A stretch of DNA of 64,000 bases from assembly GCF_034190915.1 (NCBI RefSeq), contig NW_026947484.1:138916982-138980981 (forward strand), given 5' to 3'. The notes beneath the pieces were generated by a model. The model saw only the letters and a list, made by a program, of their open reading frames with translations. It searched no databases and was not told where the DNA came from. Origin of the DNA: Cavia porcellus. Lineage: Eukaryota; Chordata; Mammalia; Rodentia; Caviidae. A program made the translations under genes and the position numbers. Below, piece by piece: positions 37,130 through 48,569 of the stretch (the first letter of the stretch is position 1; every line of letters begins with the position of its first letter).

Positions 37130-37300
37130 GGAAAATGTTGTGAATGCCTCCAGTCTTTTCAGAAGGAAGTATGTCAATTTCTTTTAAAATTAGAAATTAC
37201 ATATACCCTGTGACCCTGCAGTCCTGCTGCAAGAAATCTATCCCACAGAAATAAAGACACAAGTATGAGGGGAAATGACAGGATTGATATTCAGTGAGTA
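37130..37300 (+). pseudogene. ancient L1 (L1M-type) ORF2 C-terminal relic
   Basis: The segment 'ataccctgtgaccctgcag...aagaaatctatcccacagaaataaagacacaagtatg' is typical of the end of ancient L1 ORF2 in sense orientation. Confidence 0.65.
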
Positions 37301-37778
37301 CATACCCATTCGGTGTACTAATCAGCATCTGCTCTGGTCAGTTTCTGTACCATAACAGTTGTTAAATATTTTTAATATACTCCTTGATATATAAATATAG
37401 TTTTGCCTAAATGAGATTTATATTTATTATAATATTTTTCTTTATAATCTGTGTGTGTCCATGCATCTTGGCTCCTTCCAAATTCCTGCATTCCTGTCCC
37501 TCTAAGTAATCAATATTCCATAGTTTTTTGTACTGACATAATTTACATAGAAATATCTACATTTATGCAAAATAATACTTAGGGAAGCTCATTACTTATA
37601 TAAAGATCATATTAAAACATTCCTTTGCAACTTGCTTTTCTCCTTAACATTTATAAATGCTTTCAAAAAAAAAAAAAAAACCCGAAAACTATCACTTATT
37701 CTTTTTAATCTCCACATAGAATTTAGGACTTAGATATAGCATAATATATCCAACCATTCTGCAATTGACAAACATTTG
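37301..37778. other. AT-rich, partly L1M-like in antisense
   Basis: Around 37610-37660 the words 'tttgcaacttgcttttctcc-ttaacattta' resemble the antisense of an ancient L1 3' end. A 15-base A run lies at 37666-37680. The rest is unassigned. Confidence 0.35.
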
Positions 37779-39155
37779 CTCTGTGCTGGTTTGGATCTAT
37801 GTTGAATGCATCCCGCAAGGGTTTATGTGTTAAAAATTTGATCATGAATATGACGATACTGAGAACTGACTGTTGGAAAACGATCAGATCACTGAGGCAC
37901 TGCCTTAGGAAGGATTCCTGTAGTAGTTTTGTAGCGTTCTAGTTAGTTTACACAATAGAGGATTAGCATTTTAAAATGTAAGCTTGCTCAGAGGGGAAAA
38001 ATAATATCTCAGGGAAAAGGAAATAATAAATAATATCTCAAGAAAAAGGAAGGGAAAAGAAAAAGTATCTAAATTTGTATAAATACACTTAGGATATCTA
38101 AGATGATTGTGCTACAAATTCCGTAAGTTGTTGGAACAAAACAGTTAACATTCATAGGACTGGAAAATTTTTACATGTTTGTGTCTGGTGACCTGAGGAA
38201 CTCTTGAAGATCACTATGTAGAATAACAACCCTAGTTATGCTCCTACCACCTTGTTTTGAAGGCCTATATTGTCATTGTTTTGGGCTCTTTGCTATTGTT
38301 ATTTATTTGTCCTTTTTGTTTCGTGTTTTTCTAGTAATTTGTTTTGTTTTGGTTTGGTTTGGTTTTTCCCTCTGATACAGAAAGGATAAGTATACATGTA
38401 GAGGCTTAGACATGAGTAGAACTTCTCCTAAACAGTTTACAAGAATCAATTATATTATGCATGATGAAATAAATAGGTACTTTGAAGAAAAAAGAGACAT
38501 TATGGTATCCATTGATGATTCCATTTCGTCAGGCTGTGAAATCCAGCAATATTTCTGTTCTTTCTTCAGAGTGGTTTTAGTCTGTTTGTATTGTTTAATT
38601 TCAACATACATGAAGGTATGGACAGCTATTTTGAAGAGAACAAAGAGATATTATGGTAGCCATTGTTAATTTTAATATTGTTTGGTTTTGAAGGTCTTTA
38701 ATGTCTTCACGACTCTGTTTTGATCACTTTTATACTATTTTGCTTCGAATGAATTCATTATGTGTGAAGATAGAGACAACCAGTTAGAGGAAAACAAGAG
38801 ACATTATGGTAGCCACTGTAGATCTCCTGTTGTCTTGCTTTGAGATCTGTGTCACTTACATTGTTTTCTTCTGATCTGCTTTGTTCTGTTTTGTTTTACC
38901 CTCTTTAAAATAAATAAATCAATAAATATAAATGTAAGTCTGGCCCCCAAGCTTCTTCCTTCCTCTCTTGCCATGTAAATTTTTCTGCCCAGTCTCACAA
39001 CTATTGTGTCACCATTTTTATGAAAGCCTCACTTTGTAAGATCCCTTGATATTGGAGTTTTATCATCAAAAGTGACTTTAATAAACCTTTTTCTTCATAA
39101 ATTATCCAGGCTTAACTGTTAGGTATGTTGCTATAGGAAAAAAATGGACTAGGAA
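37779..39155 (+). repeat. MaLR-like LTR relic, split by an L1 insertion
   Basis: The left part (37779-37982) has the MaLR head (gctggtttggatctatg). The right part (38930-39155) has the MaLR 3' half, with 'cttcctctcttgccatg', 'aataaacctttttcttcataaattatccagg' and a 'gctataggaaaaaaatggacta' end. Removing 37983-38929 joins the two parts into an ordinary LTR order, which supports the reading. It is old and diverged. Confidence 0.7.
37983..38929 (+). mobile_element. 5'-truncated L1 (3' UTR modules) inserted in an MaLR-like LTR
   Basis: The insert has a 9-base duplication, aaatgtaag, at 37974-37982 and 38930-38938. It ends in an A-rich tail of the type aaataaataaatcaataaatata. Its last 450 bases consist of three tandem modules of about 150 bases (starting near 38462, 38609 and 38762), each with 'gacagctattttgaaga' and 'agacattatggtagccattg' type motifs. 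It contains no coding region. Confidence 0.85.
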
Positions 39156-39557
39156 ACCCTTTTTTGCTTTTTCCCTTCACAAAATGTGCTCTAATAAACA
39201 TCCTTATATGAGCAGTCTGATAAGGGAGTATTCCACCTATTACTGAAGCTAAATATACATTTATATTTTATTAGCATTTTAAATTTTCATTTCTCTGAAT
39301 TGCCTTACCGATGTCTCTATTGAAGTTTTTACTTTTTAATAACAATATTAAAAACTCTTTTTATTCTTAAATATTGTTTCTCTTTCATATGCAAGGTAAA
39401 GAACATTTTCACTCTATTACTTACAGCTCTTTCTTATAGGATCTGTTACTATGCAAATGTCCTTGTATTTTATATGATAAAAATGCTTTTTATTTTATAC
39501 CCGCTAGGGTTCCTTTTTTGGGTTTAAAATATTGTATATATCTTATGCAACTTTCCT
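39156..39557. other. unassigned AT-rich sequence
   Basis: No gene. The sequence may hold a very old L1 in antisense, but I cannot support it firmly. Confidence 0.35.
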
Positions 39558-39646
39558 TTTTTTTTTTTTTTTGGTACTAGGGATCAAACTCACAAGTTTG
39601 CACTTACCAGGCAAGTGCTTGAGCAACTGAGTTAAATCCCTGGCTC
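39558..39646 (-). mobile_element. ID-type SINE
   Basis: A T run (39559-39573) is followed by antisense B box (ggatcaaactc) and A box (gagttaaatcc) regions and an antisense head ending at 39646. The flanks 'tgcaactttc' (39547) and 'cacaactttc' (39649) look like a diverged target-site duplication. Confidence 0.85.
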
Positions 39647-41173
39647 TTACACAACTTTCTTCAAAGAGTTTTTAATTAATTTTGAAAATTTTACTTGTAG
39701 AATGAATATTGATCCTTACTTTTCTTCTAGATAAATAAGCAGAGAGAAAGGAGGCTTAGAATGAGAAGAGGAAGAGGTTATTCTGCACTTTGTCTTCAAC
39801 TGCACTAATCTTTTTCACTATTCTGATGTAATTGTATTCCCCATGCATTTCTGTCTTTATTTCCTAGTTTGAAAAAAATGCATTTGTAGGTTGTCAAATT
39901 TTTTCTTTCAAGGATATGATATGTTATACCGCTCATTTTAAATCAAAGATTAGAAAAGTATAACCTATGCAGCGTCTTCACTGGTGTATTGTCCACGGCT
40001 GTTTTCATACTTCTATGGTAAAGTTGTGGCAAAGATGAATAAATAATTGTGACTGAAATCATATGGACTATGAAGCCAAAAATATTCTCTAGATCTTTCT
40101 GGAAAAAATAATATTTGCTGGTATTTGGTTTAAATCATCATTTAATTAAAATACTTTGTTTTTTTTTAAAAAAAAACACTTTCTAAAAAATGTATTTCTA
40201 GATATTCTCTAGTCTTTGTTACAATGTGGTTGTTTTAATAGATTACTTTTCTCACATATGTTTCTGATTATTTTTAGTATTATACATGAGAATAACATGT
40301 ATCATGCTTATTATGTGTCAGGTTCATTCATATATAGAATAAATGCAAATGAACTATCTCACCTCCTCCTATGCTCTTGTGTTCCATGGAATGAAGATGA
40401 AATGAATATCCAGCAGAAGATGAGAGTCAAAGCCTCCTGGAATCTACACAATACTTCCACTTGTACAGGTAGAAAAAAAAAAAAAAGCTGGCCTGAACAT
40501 GTGTCTCAGAGGTTGCAAGAAAAAGCAGTTTTCATCCATCATAATTACCTTTCAACCTACTTTATGCTGTGCCACCTTCTAGCAAAGCTCAGCCCTTTGC
40601 TTTTCTCCACCTCCTCCTTCCCCTTAGAAAGCGTTCCTTCCCTCTCTGTATCTACTAAGACAGACTGTCTTGGATGCCTTTGCACATTAACTAGCAATCT
40701 ACCCAGTTCAACATTTCACCTTTGCTTTACTACAGGATCATAATTCTTCCCTTTCTATTTTTTAAAGTCACATAGTCATGCTATAATTTAAACAAGATGC
40801 TCCGGAACTATGTACTATATACTTATAGTCATTACTTGGAACTATGTACTTATAGTCATTACTAGCAATGCCTACAAGATCATCAAATTCTTCCACTTTA
40901 TCTTATAGATGAAGTTGTGAGACCCAGAAAATTTGAAAAATAATCTTCTGGTTCTTCACTCAAAGGATTCTGTTTTGCTTGGTGGCTAACACTTTGCCCT
41001 TGGTCATTTAGAGAATCTCCTGTGAGTCTCAAAGGTCTTATATTTTCATGGGATCTGAGAAATTTGATGACTTACTTTTCCCCATTACTGAAACCCTACT
41101 CAATTTAGAACAGCCAAGAACTATTGGATGTATGGATGCAAATCTCAGAGGCTTTACCTTCAAGCAAATTCTT
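39647..41173. other. unassigned sequence
   Basis: No exon is supported. The longest open frame of the window (175 codons, 40216-40743, plus) lies here, but it crosses an A run and shows no domain. Words near 40290-40330 ('cttattatgtgtcaggttcatt') hint at a MIR fragment. A local direct repeat of about 26 bases occurs at 40804-40862. Confidence 0.4.
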
Positions 41174-41273
41174 TTTTTTTTTTTTTTTTTTTTTTGTGGA
41201 CCCAAGGATCGAACTCACGACCTTGCACATGCCAAGAAAGTGCTTATGCTGCTGAGCTAAATTCCCAGCCCCT
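41174..41273 (-). mobile_element. ID SINE
   Basis: This minus-strand element has a long T run (41173-41195), an antisense B box (ggatcgaactc), the hairpin arm region and the antisense head. A 15-base duplication with one mismatch (ttcaagcaaattctt and ttcaagtaaattctt) lies at 41159-41173 and 41274-41288. Confidence 0.92.
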
Positions 41274-41288
41274 TTCAAGTAAATTCTT

Positions 41289-42639
41289 ATGTGAGGTTTA
41301 ACTTCTACAGATTAGACTAAGGCACAGATTTCTTCCGAAATTGCCCTCTTACTTGTTGGCTTCTGCCTTTGATCTGTCCTGCTCCCAAACTCCTGACTGA
41401 ACTTTCCAGAAAGCAGTAGCCTAACAGGCCATTTGTATCCAAGTCCAAGAATTTGCTTCTAGGGAGCATATGTGGACTGGAGTTGGTGTGCCTGTGACCA
41501 CATCACCAGTGAGCAGGCCAGGGCAGATACTGTACCTCCTACTCTAGTACATTTTTCAGCTCTGTACAAGGAGTGCCTAAAATTCTGCTATAAGAAGAAA
41601 TGCTCATGTCATCCAGTTAAGGTGTCATATTTAACCCCAACCACCTTACTTTATACTCTTGCAGAGTTTTTTTTCCTACTGAAGTGAGTGAATGTTCAGC
41701 CTTGACCTCTGTAAGGGACCCAAGAAAGAATCTTATAATATTTACTGTTGTATTTATGGTTGCTAGGGGACCAGAAACAGCGTCCACCTCCTCATTCAAC
41801 ACTTCTGTTATAAGAATCCACTAGAGAAATTTTTCTTAGACCTCAGTGCTAACAAATTCTTTTCTTCTCTTAAGAAACTTAGTGGTCTATTTATTATATG
41901 GTCAGAAAAAACTTGCAGTTCGTATATTCTTTTCTTGCTTTCACCATTAGAAGCTTAGAGACAAGCTTTCAGTCCACACTTACTGACTGTGCTGTATTTT
42001 ATGGTGTATCTCTTACTGACTTTTCTCCTGTTTTCACTTTCCATCTTATGAGACAGCTTTTCAATTCCTTGAAAATTAAAATGAAATAAAGTGATGAAGA
42101 AGATAATAACTTCATGCTGCAACTAGAGCATAAAATAATTGTACTCGAGGAAATTTTTTCTGCAAGTACTCATTTAAAGGTGGTGTATTCTATTTTTCTC
42201 ATATTTTAGCATTTGGCAAAGCTCCAGATAATTGTTAAATGATAATAAGCAGATTTTCCATAAAGTATCTCTATAAATTACTATTTATAGTAATGTGTAA
42301 TATAACTCAACACAAATTTTCTGTGTTTAAATTACTACAATATATTTTTTCTATATTTTAAAGATTGCTTCATGCATAAGTAACTGGCTATATGATTTCA
42401 ACTTCTATTGCATATCCTGAAATTAGTCCTAATGCTAGGAAAAGTTTCAGTCAATATTCTCAACATTTCCAAATACCGGCCATTAAAAGCAAAAAGTGCT
42501 TTTATCTTAAAGCCCTTAAAAAGACCTTTTCTTTGGCACTTTCTCTGGAGAAGCAGAGCTAATTGCAATTCAATTGTCAGTGGCCTCTGTTGAAAGGTTT
42601 AAAAAGTTATTACCATTAGAGATATTTCTTTGGTTAATC
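41289..42639. other. unassigned sequence
   Basis: No gene or named repeat is recognised. Short open frames of 60 to 71 codons on both strands have no supporting features. Confidence 0.4.
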
Positions 42640-42850
42640 CCTCACGCTGAAGGCTACTCTGGATAATAAAAACACATACTTATTTTGCACTTTTACATGT
42701 TAACTTATCCAAGCTCTTTACATCTATTAATTCATCCAGTTTTCACAATGACCCTATGAGGTAGGTATTACTGTTATTTCTTTCAGTTTTACACATACAG
42801 AAACTGAAACCTAAATAGGTTAAATTAAATAACTTGATACATTTATTTTT
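42640..42850 (+). repeat. MIR SINE relic
   Basis: The blocks 'tttacatctattaattcatcc', 'ttcacaatgaccctatgaggtaggtatta', 'ttttacacatacagaaactgaaacc' and 'taaataacttgatac' follow the MIR core and flanks in sense orientation. Confidence 0.85.
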
Positions 42851-43678
42851 CTTATAGGAAAGGCAGAATGGGAAAAAAAAAGTAGAGTCGCAGAGAACTT
42901 CAGCTGTTTATTTTTATCATAATCATAAAAGAAAACATGGGAATTCTCACTATGTAATTCATGGTTTCTGGTTCATGAATATGAAATTAAGACCTCTCAT
43001 CTCTCTCTGTACCCTGACAGGGCTAACAATGCCTCCAGAAGTCTACTTCATGTTCCCTCAAGGAACTGCACAGATGACAGTAAACAAAGGCAAGATTCAA
43101 AATTCCTACATCCATTGGTCAAGTGGTTGTTGAAGAAATTAAATTTTAAAATATTGTCAAAAATCAGGGATAGAAGATGATGGACAATAATGACCAGTGG
43201 TATATACACAACATTAGACAATCATTGAATCAAACGACATCATCAGCAAATCATTTTATCTATTTATCATTAGAGAGCTTGCCCTTTGGAAAAGAAAGAA
43301 AAGAAAAAATAAAGAAAAGGTCTGCTAAAAATGCAAATTAAGCAAACAATGGGTGCAAAGAGAAAATACTGTATATGCTTCTATTATGCTTGCACTTTGC
43401 TTCTAGCAGGATGAGGGGGTGACTCACTAGATATTCAGATGAAAATCAAGGTGATTATTGACAAGGTCTGACAACCATATCACTAAGTTGCATGTCTTGA
43501 TAAGTGCATTCATATGAGAACACAATCCAGCACTAGCGTTCATTTTCCCTTTGAACCTTATAGGTCACATATGAACTTCAAGAATGACAGGTTAACCAGT
43601 ACTCCAATCCTCACTATTCTTGTCTCTTGGAGGACAATAATAATATTGTGCACCATATTATATGACTTTCTAAGTTTG
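42851..43678. other. unassigned sequence
   Basis: Nothing coding or clearly repetitive apart from an A-rich patch at 43287-43320. Confidence 0.4.
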
Positions 43679-43767
43679 CTTTGGAGGCTGAGGCAGAAAG
43701 ATACCAAATTAGAGGCCAGCCTGAACTCTCCATAGTGAAACACTACCTCTAAATAAATAAATAAAGT
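43679..43767 (+). mobile_element. partial B1 SINE
   Basis: The blocks 'ttggaggctgaggcagaaaga', 'gaggccagcctgaa' and 'tagtgaaacactacctctaaataaataaataaag' form the 3' two-thirds of a B1 element with an A-rich tail. The 5' third is absent. Confidence 0.8.
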
Positions 43768-43929
43768 CAAGACAATGAGAGATCCTAATTTTTGAGTGTA
43801 GTGTCCAATATGTGGCAGACATGCAACAGATATCTGTTTTTCCTAGCACAGGGATGGTGATTTGGATGACTCTAAAGGGAAGCATTATTAAAATTAAAGG
43901 ACATGTATTTGAGCAGAGGAACTGGGAGG

Positions 43930-44215
43930 AAGGGAACTAGGAAATACCCAGGTATGATGGTGCGTACATATAATCCCAGCACTCTGGGGAGCAAAACAAT
44001 CACAAGTTTGAACTCAGCCTGAGCAACTTAGTGACTTAATGAGACTTTGTTCCAAAATAAAATTTTAAAAGTCTGAGTTTATAGTGTGAAGGCTCTGCTT
44101 TGTCTCCCTAGTACCACCACAAATGAAGAAGAAGGAGGAAGAAGAGGAGGAAGACTAGGTAAAGGAAGAGATAGAGAAGGAAAAGAAGGAGGAAGAGAAG
44201 AACAAGGGAAAAAAA
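43930..44215 (+). mobile_element. composite B1/ID SINE with GA-rich tail
   Basis: A full B1-like part (about 43945-44070, with 'ataatcccagcactctggggagc', 'cacaagtttgaactcagcctgagcaa' and 'tgagactttgtt') is followed by a diverged tRNA-derived part (about 44070-44115, 'gtgtgaaggctctgctttgtctcc') and a GA-rich low-complexity tail (about 44118-44215). The left-B1, right-ID order is that of the dimeric B1-dID family known in several non-murid rodents. Confidence 0.7.
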
Positions 44216-45293
44216 CTCAGTCATTAGCTCATTTTTTATTGTATACAAGGTTCAGATTTTAAACAAAAATAACAATAAACAAAGATTTCTTGCATCACAT
44301 ATGTGCAATTTCACAATTTTTAAAATTTCAGCATCTGTAGCTGCTTAGGAAAATGGCAGTAAAGTAGTTGGCACATGCAGTATCCAAAATAAAATGTCCT
44401 GCTACCCTGGTCTTACAGATTGCCAAAAACCATTTTGGGTTGTTCAAATTTTAACTAGACCTTTGACTTAAAAGCTTTCACTGGAAAGCTTATATGGGAG
44501 CCAGGAATGAAACTGGTTAAAGAGGAGAAATATTCCAATAAAGGAGAAAACTATCAACTTTTACCATTTTCAGAGAATATACAGAGCTGTGAAACAGCAG
44601 AAGAAATAACCAGTAAATAATAAGATAATTACAAACAGATTTACCTGAAGCTACTGGCAGAGTTTGGAATTGTAGATTTCATCAGGTGGTAATATATGCT
44701 GAAATAAATATCATTGAATGAACTAGCTCTTTCCAGTACTAGGATTTATTTTCACTATTTGCCAAAATATCATGGAGGAACAATTATTATTGAGACTATA
44801 ACAACTTCCTCAAATAAATAGAATATTTAAGGAATGAGTCACTATTTACAGGATACTAACTGAACAACTGAAGGTTATATACAAAACTTTTGTAATTTCG
44901 TCTATGTTTTTAGGAAATGGTTCCCTGCCATTTTTCACATAGCATGTTGAACATAATGGAGAGTTTTCTACTTTGGGGAAATGGTGTAGTAGGACCTGAA
45001 ATCTCACTGCCCACACACAGAGGTGAAAAATGTAGCGAACAGGCTGACTATGTCTAGTCTCATGTTTCCAAAAGGCTCTAGCATTGCCCAAGTCCAAGAG
45101 ACAGCTAATAACATGTTCTAAGTAATCACTCACATTGTGAGTGGGGTAGCTAGAATGATCATAGTGTCTGAAATGCTACTGGTATTGTTTTAAATGAATA
45201 TATGATGTTTGTTTCTTTTGTCATTTGTTTTTGATTTGTTCCTTCTTCAAAATTGGAGATCTTAAGAGAAGGAAAAATGCAGTGGGTTTAAAG
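44216..45293. other. unassigned sequence
   Basis: No gene or named repeat. A minus-strand open frame of 95 codons (44846-45133) has no recognisable domain. Confidence 0.4.
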
Positions 45294-45505
45294 CAATGGT
45301 TCTCAAAATCAGCAGTGATACTGTCCCTGGAGATATTTAGCAGTGTCTAGTAATATTTGGGGTTTCGTAACTATAGAGAACGCTACTAGCGTCTAGTAAG
45401 TAGGTGGTTGGGCTGCTGTTCAACATCCTACAATATACAAAATATCTCCTTACAACAAACAACTATCCAACCCAAAATGTCAAAAGTGCAGAGAAATCCC
45501 ATTTT
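45294..45505 (+). mobile_element. MER5A (hAT-Charlie non-autonomous DNA transposon)
   Basis: The element begins with 'caatggttctcaaaatcagc'. It has 'ggagatatttagcagtgtctag', 'acgctactagcgtctagtaag' and 'gctgctgttcaacatccta' blocks and ends in 'aaatgtcaaaagtgcagagaaatcc'. This is the order of MER5A, an ancient mammalian element. The terminal inverted repeats are still partly visible (gttctca near the left end and gagaaat near the right). It has no coding capacity. Confidence 0.9.
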
Positions 45506-46719
45506 TAAAATTTTACTCTTTTACTCATTTAAGAAGATGTATGATAAATAATCTACACAAATTAGCAACCAAATACATTACACCTGGATCACTATTTTAC
45601 TCTTATTCTTTCCAGGGTTCTAGCTGAGCACACAGGCAATTTCATGCATGTGTGCCATGGAAACCTGTGCACACATTTCATCAGGCTTTACTCTCTTAAG
45701 ACCTGGTGACGACCAGTAGTTTTCTGGCTGTCAATCTTCTGTGTTGCCCTTCAATCTCATCATTCATGTACTTAGCTTTTGTCTTTTTTATTTTTCTAAA
45801 ATTATAATCAATTTTTAACAGAGTGCAATAGTTTTGAAATCCACTTAGCATCCCATTAATACTTCAGCATGGCATTCATATTAGAATGCTTCTGATTTGG
45901 AAAATACAGATGAGATTTATTGGAAATCTAAAGAACTGATCACCTTCACATTAGAAGGTGAATCCCAAACACAGGAAAATGTGATCAAAGCAACTCTGGG
46001 TTTCTGAAGTCTAAAATGCAATCTCTTTTCTATTCCTTTTCAGCAGACTGTTAAATGAAACTGTGAAAGAGAAATTAGATAATTTAAGAAATTAAAAGTT
46101 CTTTTAAATTGAATCCATGGGAGAACAAAAGTGAACAAGTAGTGAATAGAATCAATTCTATTTTAGAATAAAATATCTGACTGTCACGAGATGTGTGATT
46201 TGAAAGATTCCTAAAGTTCATACTTACCTAAAAATAAATCTCCCTGTTTAATCTGCAGAATATTTTAAGACAGTTAGTAAGGTCTTGAGGAGCTTCTTTG
46301 AGAAAATATTGTCATGTGTAAAACGCCTATTAAAAATGTAAATGATTATGATAAATAAATATATTAGATGATTTTTCACCATTAGTTTATAGATGAGACT
46401 AAGGAACAGATTGTTACCCAATTGGATGGCATCTAAAATTATACTTATAATAAGTGTAAGTGGGGCTAGTACAGCTGCAGGAAATCATGTCCGGCGGAAT
46501 AGTATAGTTTGGAAAAACATGAAGAGCCTGTTAAAATAAGGAAAGATGTAAGGGAAGACTTATCAAGAAAAGGAAATAAAAAAACCAACGAGCTGAATGC
46601 AGCTAATTCACAATTTTCCAGTCTGGAAAAGTATTATTCTACATAGCTTTTCCCGTCTGTCTGACAGTCAGCCTCTAATAGCTTAAAAAAAAAAAATCTC
46701 CAACTCCTCTTAATACTCT
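45506..46719. other. unassigned sequence
   Basis: Nothing is recognised. A CT/AG-neutral stretch at 45600-45720 has slightly higher complexity. Confidence 0.4.
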
Positions 46720-46795
46720 GCTTAAACCCAGCTTAGCACAATACCTTACACATAGTAAGCACACAATAAATATTTGATTGATTGATATTCACTCT
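46720..46795 (+). repeat. L2-type 3' end relic
   Basis: The segment 'agcttagcacaataccttac-acatagtaagcac-acaataaatatttgattgattgat' follows the conserved 3' end of L2 in sense orientation. Confidence 0.6.
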
Positions 46796-47689
46796 CCTGT
46801 CAGTTTATATGTCCTGCAAGTAACACCATACCTCAGGGGGCTCTGAAAATTAAGTAGGAAAATACTCATGTTAAATGTAAAGGAGACAGATATAGTCCCA
46901 GAGTTAATACATGCAGCCACACAGCAAGTGGGTTAATGTAGTGGGATCACATGTGGTATCACAATTGCCTTTTATGTAATTTGTTAAAAAGGATAAAAAC
47001 CAAATGCTTCTCATCAGAATAAATAGAAAGGAAATTTCCCAAAATAGGTGATTTTAGTAAGAAAAATAGGTTTAATAATCCTATGTCACAAATGTAAGAC
47101 ACAAGCTAATAGAAAACTACATTATCTACATGAATGTAAGTGTACCCAGTTTAAACATTTGAAATTATTCACCCATCACATAGTGCACCTCAACAAAATT
47201 GACCAAGGATCATTTAATACTAGCTGGTCACTAGTAAATGCTCTATAAGAAATACCGCGGTTCTTGCATATATGGTGCCATTGTACTTTGGGGGAAGTTC
47301 CATACATTTTTCTCTAATGGTACAAATAAAACTGCGAGCTGCTGTTAGTGAATAAAACCAGATTGCTCTGGGCACCGAGCCATACCAATCCAAATTTAAT
47401 GTGTCAACCAGAACTGAGTATGGTAGTAGCCTCTGCAGAGCAAGAATGTTACACCAATGCAAACAGAGGTCTGCAGCCAGTCTACATTTTACCTGCTCAT
47501 TTGAAAAAGATTGTAGGGTGTGCAGAACTAAAGCATGTAGACCAGCTAGGGACAGTATTGCAGTAAGCTTGACAAGCAGTAGGCCAATACATGCATTTTG
47601 AGAGTTCAGAAGTGAATAAAAAGTTATTTTAAAATAATAACTGAAAATGATCACAAAATACAAAACAAAATGGACATCCAGACATAGGA
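46796..47689. other. unassigned sequence with an open minus-strand frame
   Basis: The part 47230-47620 is less AT-rich than its surroundings and is open for 161 codons on the minus strand (47220-47705) and for 66 to 72 codons in two plus-strand frames. I recognise no domain, no splice sites with support and no repeat. It could be a diverged fragment of a processed gene or only a composition effect. Confidence 0.35.
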
Positions 47690-48000
47690 AAACTAAAAGA
47701 CTCATTTAAGATATCCTGAGAGATTCAGATTGCAATCAAATTGTCAAAAGTTAAAATCAAAAAGAATTTTTATAACAGCAAGATCAGAGTAATGTACAAA
47801 GAAACCTCTATTAGACTATTGGCAGATTTTTCAGCAGAAAACCTACAGGCCAGAAAGAAATAAGATGATGTATTAAAACAAATCTTGAAGGAAAAAAATA
47901 ATTATTATCAGAGAATACGATACCTAGAAAAGCTACAATTCAAAACTGAGGAATAGATAAAGACAAAGACTGAGAAAGAAAATTCTGGGGAGGTGTTGTA
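47690..48000 (+). pseudogene. ancient L1 ORF1 C-terminal relic
   Basis: The segment around 'ttggcagatttttcagcagaaaacctacaggccaga' followed by 'gaaggaaaaaaataattattatcag' and 'acctagaaaagctacaattc' is the C-terminal domain of ancient L1 (L1M-type) ORF1. It has many stops and frameshifts. Confidence 0.7.
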
Positions 48001-48569
48001 ACATGAGGTACTGAGATCTATCTTCCCATCCATATGTCAACTGCACAAGAAGATGATGTCTGATGTAATTATTTTAAATTCCAGAGTATACTGAAGGTTT
48101 GCAACTTCCAGAGAAAAGCTTGGGTAGTAAGTTGAAATTGATTTCGGTAATTATCTGATCTTCATGTAGTAGTAGCAAACTACTTCTCACTGCCAGCTCT
48201 ATGACAAGGCCCTGGCATAGCTTAAAAACATCATGCAGGAAACAGGAGGAACAAAGAGAAACTTTCCCCTCAGCGTTGACAACCCATGCTGGGATTATAG
48301 CTTCTCATGGCAAAGGTACTAAAAACAAGTGAGTATTACTGTTGCACTTCCCTCCATTGTTTCAAGCTCTTCTCTTTTCAACTGACAAGACATCCAAGGA
48401 CCTTAAATGGATGTCACCTTTTCTCTCCTCTTCACTGTTTTGTCACTTTCTGCTTTTGAGCATTAGTCACTGGAAATGAAACTCGAAATAACTGTACTTA
48501 CAGAGAAAATTAGGAAGTGACTCTGCACACTCAGAGAAAGACTGAAAAAACACTCAAGTAGACTTATCC
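48001..48569 (+). repeat. possible L1 5' UTR of the next L1 copy
   Basis: The stretch lies between an ORF1 relic on the left and an ORF1 start region on the right, and is of mixed composition. Its position suggests the 5' UTR of the ancient L1 that follows. The sequence itself is too diverged to prove it. Confidence 0.4.

Noticed and set aside
40216..40743. Open frame of 175 codons on the plus strand, the longest in the window
   Set aside because: It crosses an A run, shows no domain or signal, and its composition follows the surrounding non-coding DNA; part of it may be a MIR fragment.
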